Source: Hyphomicrobiaceae bacterium (lineage in GTDB: Bacteria; Pseudomonadota; Alphaproteobacteria; Rhizobiales; Hyphomicrobiaceae). Taken from it: 8,936 nt of DNA. This document shows positions 1 to 7,280 of this stretch, piece by piece; position 1 is the stretch's first letter; each line of letters starts with the position of its first letter. Location: positions 1 to 8,936 of the forward strand of contig JAGRKR010000026.1 of assembly GCA_020442225.1 (NCBI GenBank), given 5' to 3'. The position numbers were made by a program, and so were the translations under genes. The notes below the pieces were generated by a model. It was not told where the DNA came from. It did not search any database and saw only the letters and a list, made by a program, of their open reading frames with translations.

Positions 1-63
1 AGAAGCACGACAACATTCCGCTGTGAGAGGCATGGGGCCGGACGGCGGCACGCTGGAGCAACG

Positions 64-480
64 ATGACGACCTCCAAGGTTCTCTCCCGCCTCACCCCCG
101 GCCTGAAAGGCACGGCCACGCTCGTCGTGGCGCCGGAGCACACGGCGGCCAAGGTCGGCTCGGGTGTCATTCCCGTGCTGGCCACGCCCGTCATGATCAA
201 CGTCATCGAGGCGGCGGCGCTGGCGGCGGCCGAGCATCTGCTGCCCGAGGGGCACCAGAGCCTCGGCATCCGCCTGGACGTCCGCCATATCGCGGCGACG
301 CCGGTCGGCATGACCATCCGGGCCGAGGCCGAGGTCATCAAGGTCGAGGGCCGCACGATCTGGTTCCGCGTCGCCGCCTACGACGAGACGGAGTTGATCG
401 GCGACGGCAGCCATGAGCGCGTCGTCGTCAACGTCTCCCGCTTCGAGGCCCGCGTCGCGCGCAAGCTCGCGGCGGAGTGA
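64..480 (+). CDS. FlK-like acyl-CoA thioesterase (hotdog fold)
   Basis: A 138-residue single-domain hotdog protein of the size of fluoroacetyl-CoA thioesterase FlK; it should hydrolyse a short acyl-CoA in the cytoplasm. As I remember the FlK sequence, its catalytic Thr42, Glu50 and His76 align with Thr41 and Glu49 (in LATPVMINVIEAA) and His75 (in RHIAATPVG) here, and the later SHERVVVNV segment also matches. The Phe that gates the FlK active site (Phe36) falls on an aliphatic residue (about Val35), so fluoroacetyl-CoA is not the likely substrate. The ATG has a GGAG at 55-58, five bases upstream. The next gene, a methyltransferase, follows after 97 nt on the same strand. The family call is firm; the substrate is unknown. 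Confidence 0.9.
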   Translation: MTTSKVLSRLTPGLKGTATLVVAPEHTAAKVGSGVIPVLATPVMINVIEAAALAAAEHLLPEGHQSLGIRLDVRHIAATPVGMTIRAEAEVIKVEGRTIWFRVAAYDETELIGDGSHERVVVNVSRFEARVARKLAAE

Positions 481-564
481 GGCGACGGCGCGCCACTCCT
501 GGTCCGCCTCGCGTCTGCGCGCCCGACGCGCTATGCTCGCTTCCAACGATAGAACAACATCGCC

Positions 565-570
565 AGGGAG
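565..570 (+). promoter_or_regulatory. Ribosome binding site fixing the methyltransferase start
   Basis: AGGGAG seven bases before the ATG at 578. It decides for the 216-residue product over longer forms that would run back into the thioesterase gene. Confidence 0.7.
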
Positions 571-577
571 AGAGCCC

Positions 578-1228
578 ATGACAGGTTTCGTCGGTGCGCA
601 GCACGAGTTCCACAATGCCGAGTTTGTGCGCGGCTGGGCCAATCGCTTCGTGCCGACAGCGCCGCGCCTTCAGCTCTTCGACATGATCCTCGCCGAGATC
701 GGCAAGCTCGGAAAGCCCGATGCGCATGTGCTGGAGCTCGGCACCGGCCCCGGCTACATGGCCCGCCACATCCTCGAGCGCAACGCCACCATCAGCTACG
801 AGGCGCTCGACTTCTCCGACGTGTTCTTCGACATCGCCCGCGAGACCATCGGCGACCTCGTGCCGCGCGTGATCTTCACCAACGCCGACCTGATGGACCA
901 AGCCTGGCCCAAGCGGTTGTCGCGCCGGCCGGATGCCATCATCTCGACCTGGGCGCTCCACGATCTCGGCGGCCAACAGCCGGTGGCGGACGTCTACCGC
1001 CGCTGCCACGAGACGCTGCCCGTGGGCGGTGTGCTGGTGAACGGCGACTTCATCAAGCCCGACGGCACGGCGTGGGACTATGAGCCGGGCCGCTTCCCGA
1101 TCGCGCGGCACCTCGAGTTCCTGCGGCAGGCGGGCTTTGCCGATCCGAAGTCGCTCGCCCACCTCGAGCCCAACATCGAGACGCCGACGGCGGCCGAGAA
1201 TTACGCCTGCCTCGTGGCGTGGCGATAG
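578..1228 (+). CDS. Class I SAM-dependent methyltransferase
   Basis: A 216-residue Rossmann-type methyltransferase, complete and cytosolic. Motif I, VLELGTGPGY, lies at residues 51-60. The acidic residue expected to bind the SAM ribose is in EALDFS (Asp79). NADLMD (about 102-107) and the motif IV region DAIISTWALHDLG (119-131) follow, then a hydrophobic strand with VGGVLVNGDF (149-158). The C-terminal half has the QAGF turn common in small-molecule methyltransferases of the Methyltransf_25/UbiE-like type. The frame is open upstream to 413, but that extension overlaps the thioesterase and is low-complexity Ser/Arg. The ATG at 578 is chosen because AGGGAG lies seven bases before it and the folded domain begins there. 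The methyl acceptor is not predictable; the position beside a carboxylate-metabolising cluster is only suggestive. Confidence 0.88.
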   Translation: MTGFVGAQHEFHNAEFVRGWANRFVPTAPRLQLFDMILAEIGKLGKPDAHVLELGTGPGYMARHILERNATISYEALDFSDVFFDIARETIGDLVPRVIFTNADLMDQAWPKRLSRRPDAIISTWALHDLGGQQPVADVYRRCHETLPVGGVLVNGDFIKPDGTAWDYEPGRFPIARHLEFLRQAGFADPKSLAHLEPNIETPTAAENYACLVAWR

Positions 1229-1279
1229 CACCGCCGCCGTCGCGATCCCGAAGTTCGCGACGGCGGGCGAGCACTGCGT

Positions 1280-1318
1280 CCCCGGCCGGGCGTGGCGCCA
1301 GCCATGCGCGAGCCGGGG
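1280..1318. terminator. Nested hairpin between convergent genes (terminator or REP-like element)
   Basis: The outer arms CCCCGGC (1280-1286) and GCCGGGG (1312-1318) are perfectly complementary. Inside them GCGTGGC (1290-1296) pairs with GCCATGC (1301-1307) through one G-U pair around a GCCA loop. The element lies in the 190-nt gap between the converging methyltransferase and LLM oxidoreductase genes, where a bidirectional terminator would be expected. No T-run follows on either strand, so it is not a textbook intrinsic terminator; it may equally be one copy of a dispersed GC-rich palindromic repeat. The rest of 1229-1418 shows no gene, only shorter GC palindromes such as GGGCC-GCC-GGCCC at 1334-1346. 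Confidence 0.4.
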
Positions 1319-1418
1319 TCTTTGCCGGTCGTTGGGCCGCCGGCCCATCGATCGGCGAGACGCCCGGAGGGCCGCACCATGGGCGCGGCTCCGTGGACGG
1401 CAGAAAGCCGGGCGAGCC

Positions 1419-2381
1419 TCAGCCCATCCGGGCCTTGAGCTTCGGCAGGATGTCCGTGGCGATCGCCTGGAGCTGCTCCATCTCGTACTTGTAGGGAACG
1501 AAGATGATGCGATCGATGCCGGTGGCGATGTGCGCCTCGAGCTGCTCCACGCACTCCTCTGGCGTGCCCATGATCGCGCTGTCCATGGTCGACTCCGACC
1601 AGGACGCGTAGTCCCATTCCGTTTGCAGCCAGTTTTTCATCGGCCCCTCGATCTTGGACCGCTCGCCGACGCAGATGGGGAGCTGGTTGGTCGAGATGAG
1701 CTCGTCCGGGTTGCGGCCGGCCTCCTCGGCGAAGCCGCGCACCTTCTCCCACACGCGCGCGAAGCTCTCGGCGGTGTAGTAGTAGGTGAGCCAGCCGTCG
1801 CCCTTGGTGGCGGCGCGCTTCAGCACGGCGTCGACGTAGCCGCCGATGAGCAGCGGCGGACGCGGCTTCTGCACGGGCTTGGGGTAGAGCACGGCGCCAC
1901 GCAGATTGTAGGGCGGGTACTCGCCGTCGACCTTGTCCTCGGTCCACAGGCGGCTGATGATCTCGAGCGATTGCTCCATGATCTTACCGCGCTTGGTGAA
2001 GTCGACGCCCAGGGAGTCGAACTCGCGCTTGTACCAGCCCACGGCGGCGCCGACGATGAGGCGGCCGTCGGAGATGTGGTCGATGGTGGCCAGCTCCTTG
2101 GCGAGGATCACGGGATTGCGCATGGGCATCACGAGAATGCCGGTGCCGACCTTGATCTTGCTGGTGCGGGCGGCGACGGCGGTCAGGATGGTCAGCGCCT
2201 CGTGGATCGGGAAGTTCGGGTCGACACCGAGGAGGATGTGGTCCCAGGCCCAGATCGACTCGAAGCCGAGCTCCTCCATCTTCACGCCGTACTCGATCAG
2301 GTCCTTGGCGCTCGGCATCTCCGGATAACGCGTGAAATTGCGCATCGCCACGCCGAACTCGGTCATCTTCTTCTTGGCCAT
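1419..2381 (-). CDS. LLM-class (luciferase-like) F420- or FMN-dependent oxidoreductase
   Basis: A 320-residue TIM-barrel protein of the bacterial luciferase superfamily, resembling the Rv2161c-type group usually annotated as F420-dependent (TIGR03619). Typical family segments are visible: FGVAMRNF near the N-terminus, ELGFESIWAWDHILL (about 37-51), KVGTGILVMPMRNPVILAKE (77-96), the DHISDGRLIVGAAVGW stretch (101-116), and PPLLIGGY before the second half (176-182). The frame is open upstream to 3029, but the product begins at the ATG at 2381, where AGGAGAG (2386-2392) precedes it and the family fold starts. It is the last gene of the minus-strand block, 101 nt after the CoA-transferase beta gene, so it could be co-transcribed or have its own signal. 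The cofactor (F420 or FMN) and the reaction, oxidation or monooxygenation, cannot be told from sequence. Confidence 0.92.
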   Translation of the reverse strand: MAKKKMTEFGVAMRNFTRYPEMPSAKDLIEYGVKMEELGFESIWAWDHILLGVDPNFPIHEALTILTAVAARTSKIKVGTGILVMPMRNPVILAKELATIDHISDGRLIVGAAVGWYKREFDSLGVDFTKRGKIMEQSLEIISRLWTEDKVDGEYPPYNLRGAVLYPKPVQKPRPPLLIGGYVDAVLKRAATKGDGWLTYYYTAESFARVWEKVRGFAEEAGRNPDELISTNQLPICVGERSKIEGPMKNWLQTEWDYASWSESTMDSAIMGTPEECVEQLEAHIATGIDRIIFVPYKYEMEQLQAIATDILPKLKARMG

Positions 2382-2401
2382 TCTGCTCTCCTGTCGCGTG
2401 G

Positions 2402-2418
2402 CGCCGCTTCGGGCGGCG
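2402..2418 (-). other. Intercistronic hairpin upstream of the LLM gene
   Basis: CGCCGC (2402-2407) and GCGGCG (2413-2418) form a perfect six-pair stem with a five-base loop, in the 101-nt gap between the CoA-transferase beta gene and the LLM gene. On the minus-strand transcript it sits about 20-40 nt before the LLM start and just upstream of its ribosome binding site. It could stabilise mRNA or tune relative expression. There is no T-tract, so it is not called a terminator. Confidence 0.3.
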
Positions 2419-2482
2419 ATCAACTGCTGCTGCGTGACTGTCGGACGGAGGCGCGCCGGGCCGCCATCCCCTCCGTTGTCGT

Positions 2483-3259
2483 TCAGGCGGTGTAGAGCCG
2501 ATCCGGATCGAGGTTGCGGACGACGTCGAGCTCCTGGCGGCGCGGCGGCTCGGTGCGGCCGACGCCGTCGGGGATGGCGATGTCGAAGCCGGTATTGTCG
2601 CGCACCTGCTCGGCTGTAACGCCCGGATGCAGCGCCAGCACCTTCATCTCGTGGCTGCGCTCGTCGAAGCCCATCACGGCGAGATCGGTCACGACGCGCC
2701 ACATGCCGCCGGCCGGCAGGCCGCGATCGGCGCGCGAGCTGCCGCCCTCGATGAAGCCGGGCGAGGTGATGAAATCTACCTTCGAGACGAAGCGGCGCTT
2801 CTCGTGCTTCATGGCCACGATCATCTGGGTGAGCGAAGAGATGTCGTTGCCGCCGCCCGTGCCCGGCAGCCGGATCTTCGGGTCGTCGGCATCGCCGATG
2901 AAGGACGAGTTGAGATTGCCGTAGCGGTCGATCTGCGCCCCGCCCATGAAGCCGACGTCGACGTAGCCGCGCTGGAGCAGCAGCAGCACGTCGGTGATCG
3001 GCAGCACCATGTTGGCGCGCCGCGTGCACCGCTGCTCGTTGGTGGAGGGCGGCAGCTCGCCGGGTACGATGAACGGGCCGACGACACCGCCCTCGAACAG
3101 GATCGTCAGCCGCGGCGCGTGCGCGCGCTGGGCGAGCGTGGCGGCGAGCAGGGGGATGCCGACGCCGGCGAAGACGATCTGGCCATCCTCGAGGAGCCGC
3201 GCAGCCATCACGGCCAGCAGCTCGGAGGCGGTGTAGGTGGATGTCGGTTGCTCAGTCAT
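2483..3259 (-). CDS. CoA-transferase subunit beta, glutaconate-CoA-transferase-like
   Basis: A 258-residue beta subunit of a class I CoA-transferase (GctB/IpdB type). The segment LTILFEGGVVG places Glu56 where the catalytic Glu54 of Acidaminococcus GctB lies (VESG, recalled from memory). This glutamate carries the covalent glutamyl-CoA intermediate, so true CoA transfer is expected rather than the Glu-independent hydrolase chemistry of IpdAB. GGAQIDRYGNLNSS (106-119), PGTGGGNDI (132-140) and KHEKRRFVSKVDFITSPG (151-168) are close to GctB. The start at 3259 overlaps the stop of the alpha gene by 8 nt in the string ATGACTGA and has AGGAG at 3268-3272. Upstream in-frame codons to 3346 lie inside the alpha gene and look non-native. 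It would form a heteromeric enzyme with the alpha subunit; the acid substrate is unknown. Confidence 0.93.
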   Translation of the reverse strand: MTEQPTSTYTASELLAVMAARLLEDGQIVFAGVGIPLLAATLAQRAHAPRLTILFEGGVVGPFIVPGELPPSTNEQRCTRRANMVLPITDVLLLLQRGYVDVGFMGGAQIDRYGNLNSSFIGDADDPKIRLPGTGGGNDISSLTQMIVAMKHEKRRFVSKVDFITSPGFIEGGSSRADRGLPAGGMWRVVTDLAVMGFDERSHEMKVLALHPGVTAEQVRDNTGFDIAIPDGVGRTEPPRRQELDVVRNLDPDRLYTA

Positions 3260-3272
3260 TGTGGATGCTCCT
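3252..3272 (-). promoter_or_regulatory. Overlapping stop/start and internal ribosome binding site of the CoA-transferase pair
   Basis: The alpha stop (TGA, 3252-3254) and beta start (ATG, 3257-3259) lie in the 8-nt string ATGACTGA. The beta ribosome binding site AGGAG (3268-3272) is inside the end of the alpha gene. This arrangement is typical of translational coupling for 1:1 subunits. Confidence 0.75.
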
Positions 3273-4223
3273 GCCGCGGCGGCTGGCGTCGAGAACCGCC
3301 TCCATGCCGAGCTTGGCGAGGTAATCGGGCCAGCTCTTGCTGCCATGGATATACTCGTCGAGGTAGCGGCGGGCGCCGCCCTCGGCGTCCTTTGCCGTCA
3401 TCTCGGCGTAGAGGTCGAGGTGCGAGAAGAACGGCTCGTAGACGCCGTAGCACTCGTGCGGCGCCGCGCCGAAGGGAGCCTCGACTACGGCATCGACGGT
3501 GAAGAAGGGGATGCGCGTGTGGTCGGGCGTGCGCCGGATCTGATCGTTGGAGACAATGCGCTCCGTGGTCAGGATCACGCGTTTGGCGGCCATGGCCATG
3601 TCGATGTCCATGAACTGCAGGCCGTCGAGCTGGGCGTTGCCGTAGGCGTCGGCGCGCTGGACGTGGATGAGCACAGTGTCCGGGTTGAGGGCCGGCAGCA
3701 GCATGACCTCCTCGCCCGTGAACGGACAGGTGATGGTCTTCACCTCGTCCTCGCGCCGCCGTGCGACGTCCGATCCCAACATCGATCGCGTGGCCATGAA
3801 CGGTACGCCCATGGCTCCTGCCCGATAGCGCAGGCCGATCGACATGTGGCTCCACTCGTCGAAGCGCGCGAGCTTGCGCTCGGTGTAGTGGCGCATGACC
3901 TTGGATACGCCCCAGACGATGCCCTGGCTGAACCAGCTCGTGATGATGTGGCGCGAGACGCCGGAGGCATAGAGCAGGTCGCCTTCGGTCGAGGTGATCG
4001 AGCGCGAGACCGTGAGATCCTTGCGGCCGGCGCGGATCAGCGCCCAGAGCATGGCCATGGGCGTGCGCGACATCGTGCAGCCGCCGATGCCGACGTGCTC
4101 GCCGTCCTTGACCAGGGCGGCCGCCTCATCGAGCGACATGACCTTCTCGCGCAGGCCGTGGTCGCGCGCGGCGGTCTCCCGTCGCAGCTCGAGATAGGGT
4201 TTGACCAGGGGCTCCGTGCTCAT
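3252..4223 (-). CDS. CoA-transferase subunit alpha, glutaconate-CoA-transferase-like
   Basis: A 323-residue alpha subunit of a class I CoA-transferase, partner of the beta subunit encoded just downstream. The glycine-rich CoA-transferase motif is GIGGCT (45-50). The IHVQRADAYGNAQL segment (186-199) and the DQIRRTPDHTRIPFFTVDAV plus APFGAAPHECYGVYEP stretch (about 227-264) match GctA family features. The length is about that of GctA (about 320). The ATG at 4223 has AGGAG at 4236-4240, twelve bases away, a slightly long spacing. An internal Met29 (MSLDEAA, ATG at 4139) would align with the N-terminus of classical GctA and is an alternative start. The gene follows the PLP enzyme after 30 nt and overlaps the beta gene by 8 nt, so translational coupling is likely. 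Known family substrates are dicarboxylates such as glutaconate; this one is not predicted. Confidence 0.93.
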   Translation of the reverse strand: MSTEPLVKPYLELRRETAARDHGLREKVMSLDEAAALVKDGEHVGIGGCTMSRTPMAMLWALIRAGRKDLTVSRSITSTEGDLLYASGVSRHIITSWFSQGIVWGVSKVMRHYTERKLARFDEWSHMSIGLRYRAGAMGVPFMATRSMLGSDVARRREDEVKTITCPFTGEEVMLLPALNPDTVLIHVQRADAYGNAQLDGLQFMDIDMAMAAKRVILTTERIVSNDQIRRTPDHTRIPFFTVDAVVEAPFGAAPHECYGVYEPFFSHLDLYAEMTAKDAEGGARRYLDEYIHGSKSWPDYLAKLGMEAVLDASRRGRSIHND

Positions 4224-4253
4224 CGCCGGCTCTGTCTCCTCACGTTGGCGGCC

Positions 4254-5750
<1,497 letters not shown>

Positions 5751-5849
5751 GCGCTCGTCCTGCCGTGGTGCCGATCCGTCCAGGCTCTGGACAGCGCCGG
5801 CCTTGATCTTCCGGGCGCCGCCGTCAGCGTGGCCCAGCCGTTCGCCAAA

Positions 5850-5906
5850 CCTGCCGCGGCAGGCCGGCTGCGCTCCGCATTGCCGCGGAGCCTCGGGCCG
5901 CGGAGC
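5850..5906. repeat. Cluster of palindromes and a 10-bp direct repeat in the leader of the PLP operon
   Basis: CCTGCCGCGGCAGG (5850-5863) is a perfect 14-bp palindrome. GCTCCGC (5872-5878) and GCGGAGC (5885-5891) form a seven-pair stem with a six-base loop. GCCGCGGAGC occurs twice, at 5882-5891 and 5897-5906, so the first arm could pair with either copy. The cluster lies between the promoter candidate and the PLP gene start. It could be an operator, an mRNA structure or a small dispersed repeat; the sequence alone does not decide. Confidence 0.4.
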
Positions 5907-5941
5907 TTCGGACGGCGTTTTCCTCGTCGTCCTATTGTTCT

Positions 5942-5969
5942 ATTATTAGTAACAGTTGTCGCCTGGCAA
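5942..5969 (-). promoter_or_regulatory. Candidate sigma-70-type promoter for the PLP/CoA-transferase/LLM unit
   Basis: On the minus strand TTGCCA (5964-5969) matches the -35 consensus at five of six positions, and AATAAT (5942-5947) matches the -10 at five of six, with a 16-nt spacer. The -10 lies in the only clearly AT-rich patch of the window (about 5930-5957), which stands out in very GC-rich DNA. Transcription would start near 5935, leaving a leader of about 185 nt. A degenerate dyad (CTATTGTT ... AGTAACAG, 5932-5955) overlaps the -10 and may be an operator; that part is weak. Confidence 0.5.
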
Positions 5970-6000
5970 GACCAATTCCCGAGCGCATCCTGTCCCCTGT

Positions 6001-6615
6001 TCAGCGTGAGCCGAGCAGGGCACTGCGAAAAGCGATGCGCGCCGCGACGGCATCGAGCGAGAACTTGCCCGACGGCGGGTCGGTCGGTTTCACCCTGAGC
6101 AGGACGAATGTCGGGCCGTTTCCGGCGCGCAGCAGGCGCCGGCCCGTTTCGTAGTCCGCCGTGCTCTGGACGACTGCGGTGGCGGGAATGCCTGCTCCGG
6201 CCGCCATCTCGGCCAGATCGACGCCGCGGCTCGAATGGCTCAACTGGTAGCCGGTCTCACCGTAGTGGCCGTTGTCCACACACAGGATCGACAGGTTGGC
6301 CGGGGCCATCAGGGCGACGGTCGCCAGCGAGCCGATGTTCATCAGCAGCTCGCCATCGCCGGTCGCGACCAGAACGCGCCGCTCGGGCTGGGCGAGAGCG
6401 AGGCCGAGGCCCATTGTGACGGCGGCCCCCATGACGCCCGCCAGAGCGAACAGGTTGGGGGCGCCATCGGTGTGGGCCTTGAGCTCGCGCGCCGTGCCGG
6501 CAAGTCCCGCGACGATCAGGAAATCGTCGAACCTGCCGATGAGCGCCGGCACGGCGTCGGCCCGGTCGAGTACGAACTCGGCGGGTCGCGTGTCCTTCGA
6601 CGCAGGCGCTGTCAC
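6001..6615 (-). CDS. ThDP-binding decarboxylase subunit, beta-2 (ComE-like)
   Basis: A 204-residue PP-domain subunit of a split thiamine-diphosphate 2-oxoacid decarboxylase, similar to sulfopyruvate decarboxylase ComE. The ThDP/Mg2+ motif is GDGELLMN (86-93) running to VDNGHYGETG (113-122), the GDG-X26-N spacing of the family. It is a paralogue of the gene just upstream (over half identical by eye) and keeps every cofactor-motif residue, so it should be active. The GTG at 6615 is chosen as start: GGAG lies eight bases upstream, and the extension to 6939 would be shadow translation of the neighbouring gene. It lies 41 nt after beta-1. The PYR-domain partner is presumably the single alpha subunit, since active sites in this family form between alpha and beta. 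Whether beta-2 forms a separate enzyme with another substrate range is unknown. Confidence 0.87.
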   Translation of the reverse strand: MTAPASKDTRPAEFVLDRADAVPALIGRFDDFLIVAGLAGTARELKAHTDGAPNLFALAGVMGAAVTMGLGLALAQPERRVLVATGDGELLMNIGSLATVALMAPANLSILCVDNGHYGETGYQLSHSSRGVDLAEMAAGAGIPATAVVQSTADYETGRRLLRAGNGPTFVLLRVKPTDPPSGKFSLDAVAARIAFRSALLGSR

Positions 6616-6623
6616 GTGCCAGT

Positions 6624-6627
6624 CTCC
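6624..6627 (-). promoter_or_regulatory. Ribosome binding site fixing the GTG start of beta-2
   Basis: GGAG on the minus strand, eight bases before the GTG at 6613-6615. An ATG six bases further up is out of frame and stops at once, which supports the GTG. Confidence 0.55.
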
Positions 6628-6656
6628 ATTGTCCGGGCGGTAGTGCGGTCCGCCGC

Positions 6657-7268
6657 TCAGGTGTGCCCGAGGAGCGACTTGCGGAAGCGCACGCGGCACT
6701 CCGCAGCATTCAGGTTGCGCTTGAACTTCGGCGGGTCCTCCGGCTTCACGCGCAGGAGCACGAAGCTCGTGGCGTTGCCCTCGCGCAGCATCCGCGCGCC
6801 CTTGGCGATATCGCCTTCGCTCGCGACCGTGCAGGTGGACTTGATGCCGGCGCCGGCCGCCATCTTCTCGAGGTCGGTGACCTGGCTGGTATGCGTGCGC
6901 TGGTAACCGGTTTCGCCGTAGTGGCCGTTGTCGACGCACAGGATCGACAGGTTCGGCGGATTGAGCACGGCGACGGTGGCGAGGGCGCCGACGTTCATCA
7001 GCAACTCGCCATCGCCCGTGACGACCATGACGCGCTTGTCCGGCTGTGCGAGCGCGAGGCCGAGGCCGGCCGCGACCGCGGCGCCCATGGTTCCCGCCAT
7101 GGTGAAGATGTGGTCGCCGTCCTTGGTGAGCGCGGCGATGTCCTTCGACGTGCCGGCGAGGCCGGTCACGAACAGGAAGTCCTCGTGCTTGCCGATCAGC
7201 TTCGGCACGATCTCACAGCGATCGAGCGTGTAGCGGGGATCGGCGGTCCGGGGGGGTGAAGTGCTCAT
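6657..7268 (-). CDS. ThDP-binding decarboxylase subunit, beta-1 (ComE-like)
   Basis: A 203-residue PP-domain subunit with GDGELLMN (85-92) and VDNGHYGETGYQ (112-123), the canonical ThDP/Mg2+ motif with 26 residues between GDG and Asn114. The DLEKMAAGAGI segment (132-142) after it is also typical of ComE and phosphonopyruvate decarboxylase PP domains. With the alpha subunit it should decarboxylate a 2-oxoacid to an aldehyde; known reactions are sulfopyruvate to sulfoacetaldehyde and phosphonopyruvate to phosphonoacetaldehyde. The ATG at 7268 has GGAGGA (7275-7280) directly after the alpha stop, giving TGA-GGAGGAGAGACC-ATG, so the two are tightly coupled. It is followed by the paralogue beta-2. 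The substrate is not shown by the sequence. Confidence 0.93.
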   Translation of the reverse strand: MSTSPPRTADPRYTLDRCEIVPKLIGKHEDFLFVTGLAGTSKDIAALTKDGDHIFTMAGTMGAAVAAGLGLALAQPDKRVMVVTGDGELLMNVGALATVAVLNPPNLSILCVDNGHYGETGYQRTHTSQVTDLEKMAAGAGIKSTCTVASEGDIAKGARMLREGNATSFVLLRVKPEDPPKFKRNLNAAECRVRFRKSLLGHT

Positions 7269-7280
7269 GGTCTCTCCTCC

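Noticed and set aside
1..26. Possible 3' end of an upstream plus-strand gene (…HDNIPL then TGA)
   Set aside because: Only seven codons are visible, too few to support a coding call; a stop in one frame is expected by chance.
510..537. Hairpin CGCGTC/GACGCG and a TATGCT -10-like box before the methyltransferase
   Set aside because: The stem is only six pairs with a nine-base loop, and the -10 has no -35 at the right distance; chance in GC-rich DNA is likely.
1334..1346. GGGCC-GCC-GGCCC as an intrinsic terminator
   Set aside because: The stem is five pairs without a T-run on either strand.
428..1348. A 306-residue open frame on the minus strand
   Set aside because: It is antisense to the methyltransferase, which has clear SAM motifs; no domain is seen in the shadow.
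1080..2495. A 471-residue open frame on the plus strand
   Set aside because: It lies across the methyltransferase end and antisense to the LLM gene and reads as GC-rich shadow sequence.
6616..6939. N-terminal extension of beta-2
   Set aside because: The extension lies mostly inside beta-1 in another frame and has no similarity to PP-domain proteins; GTG at 6615 with GGAG is preferred.
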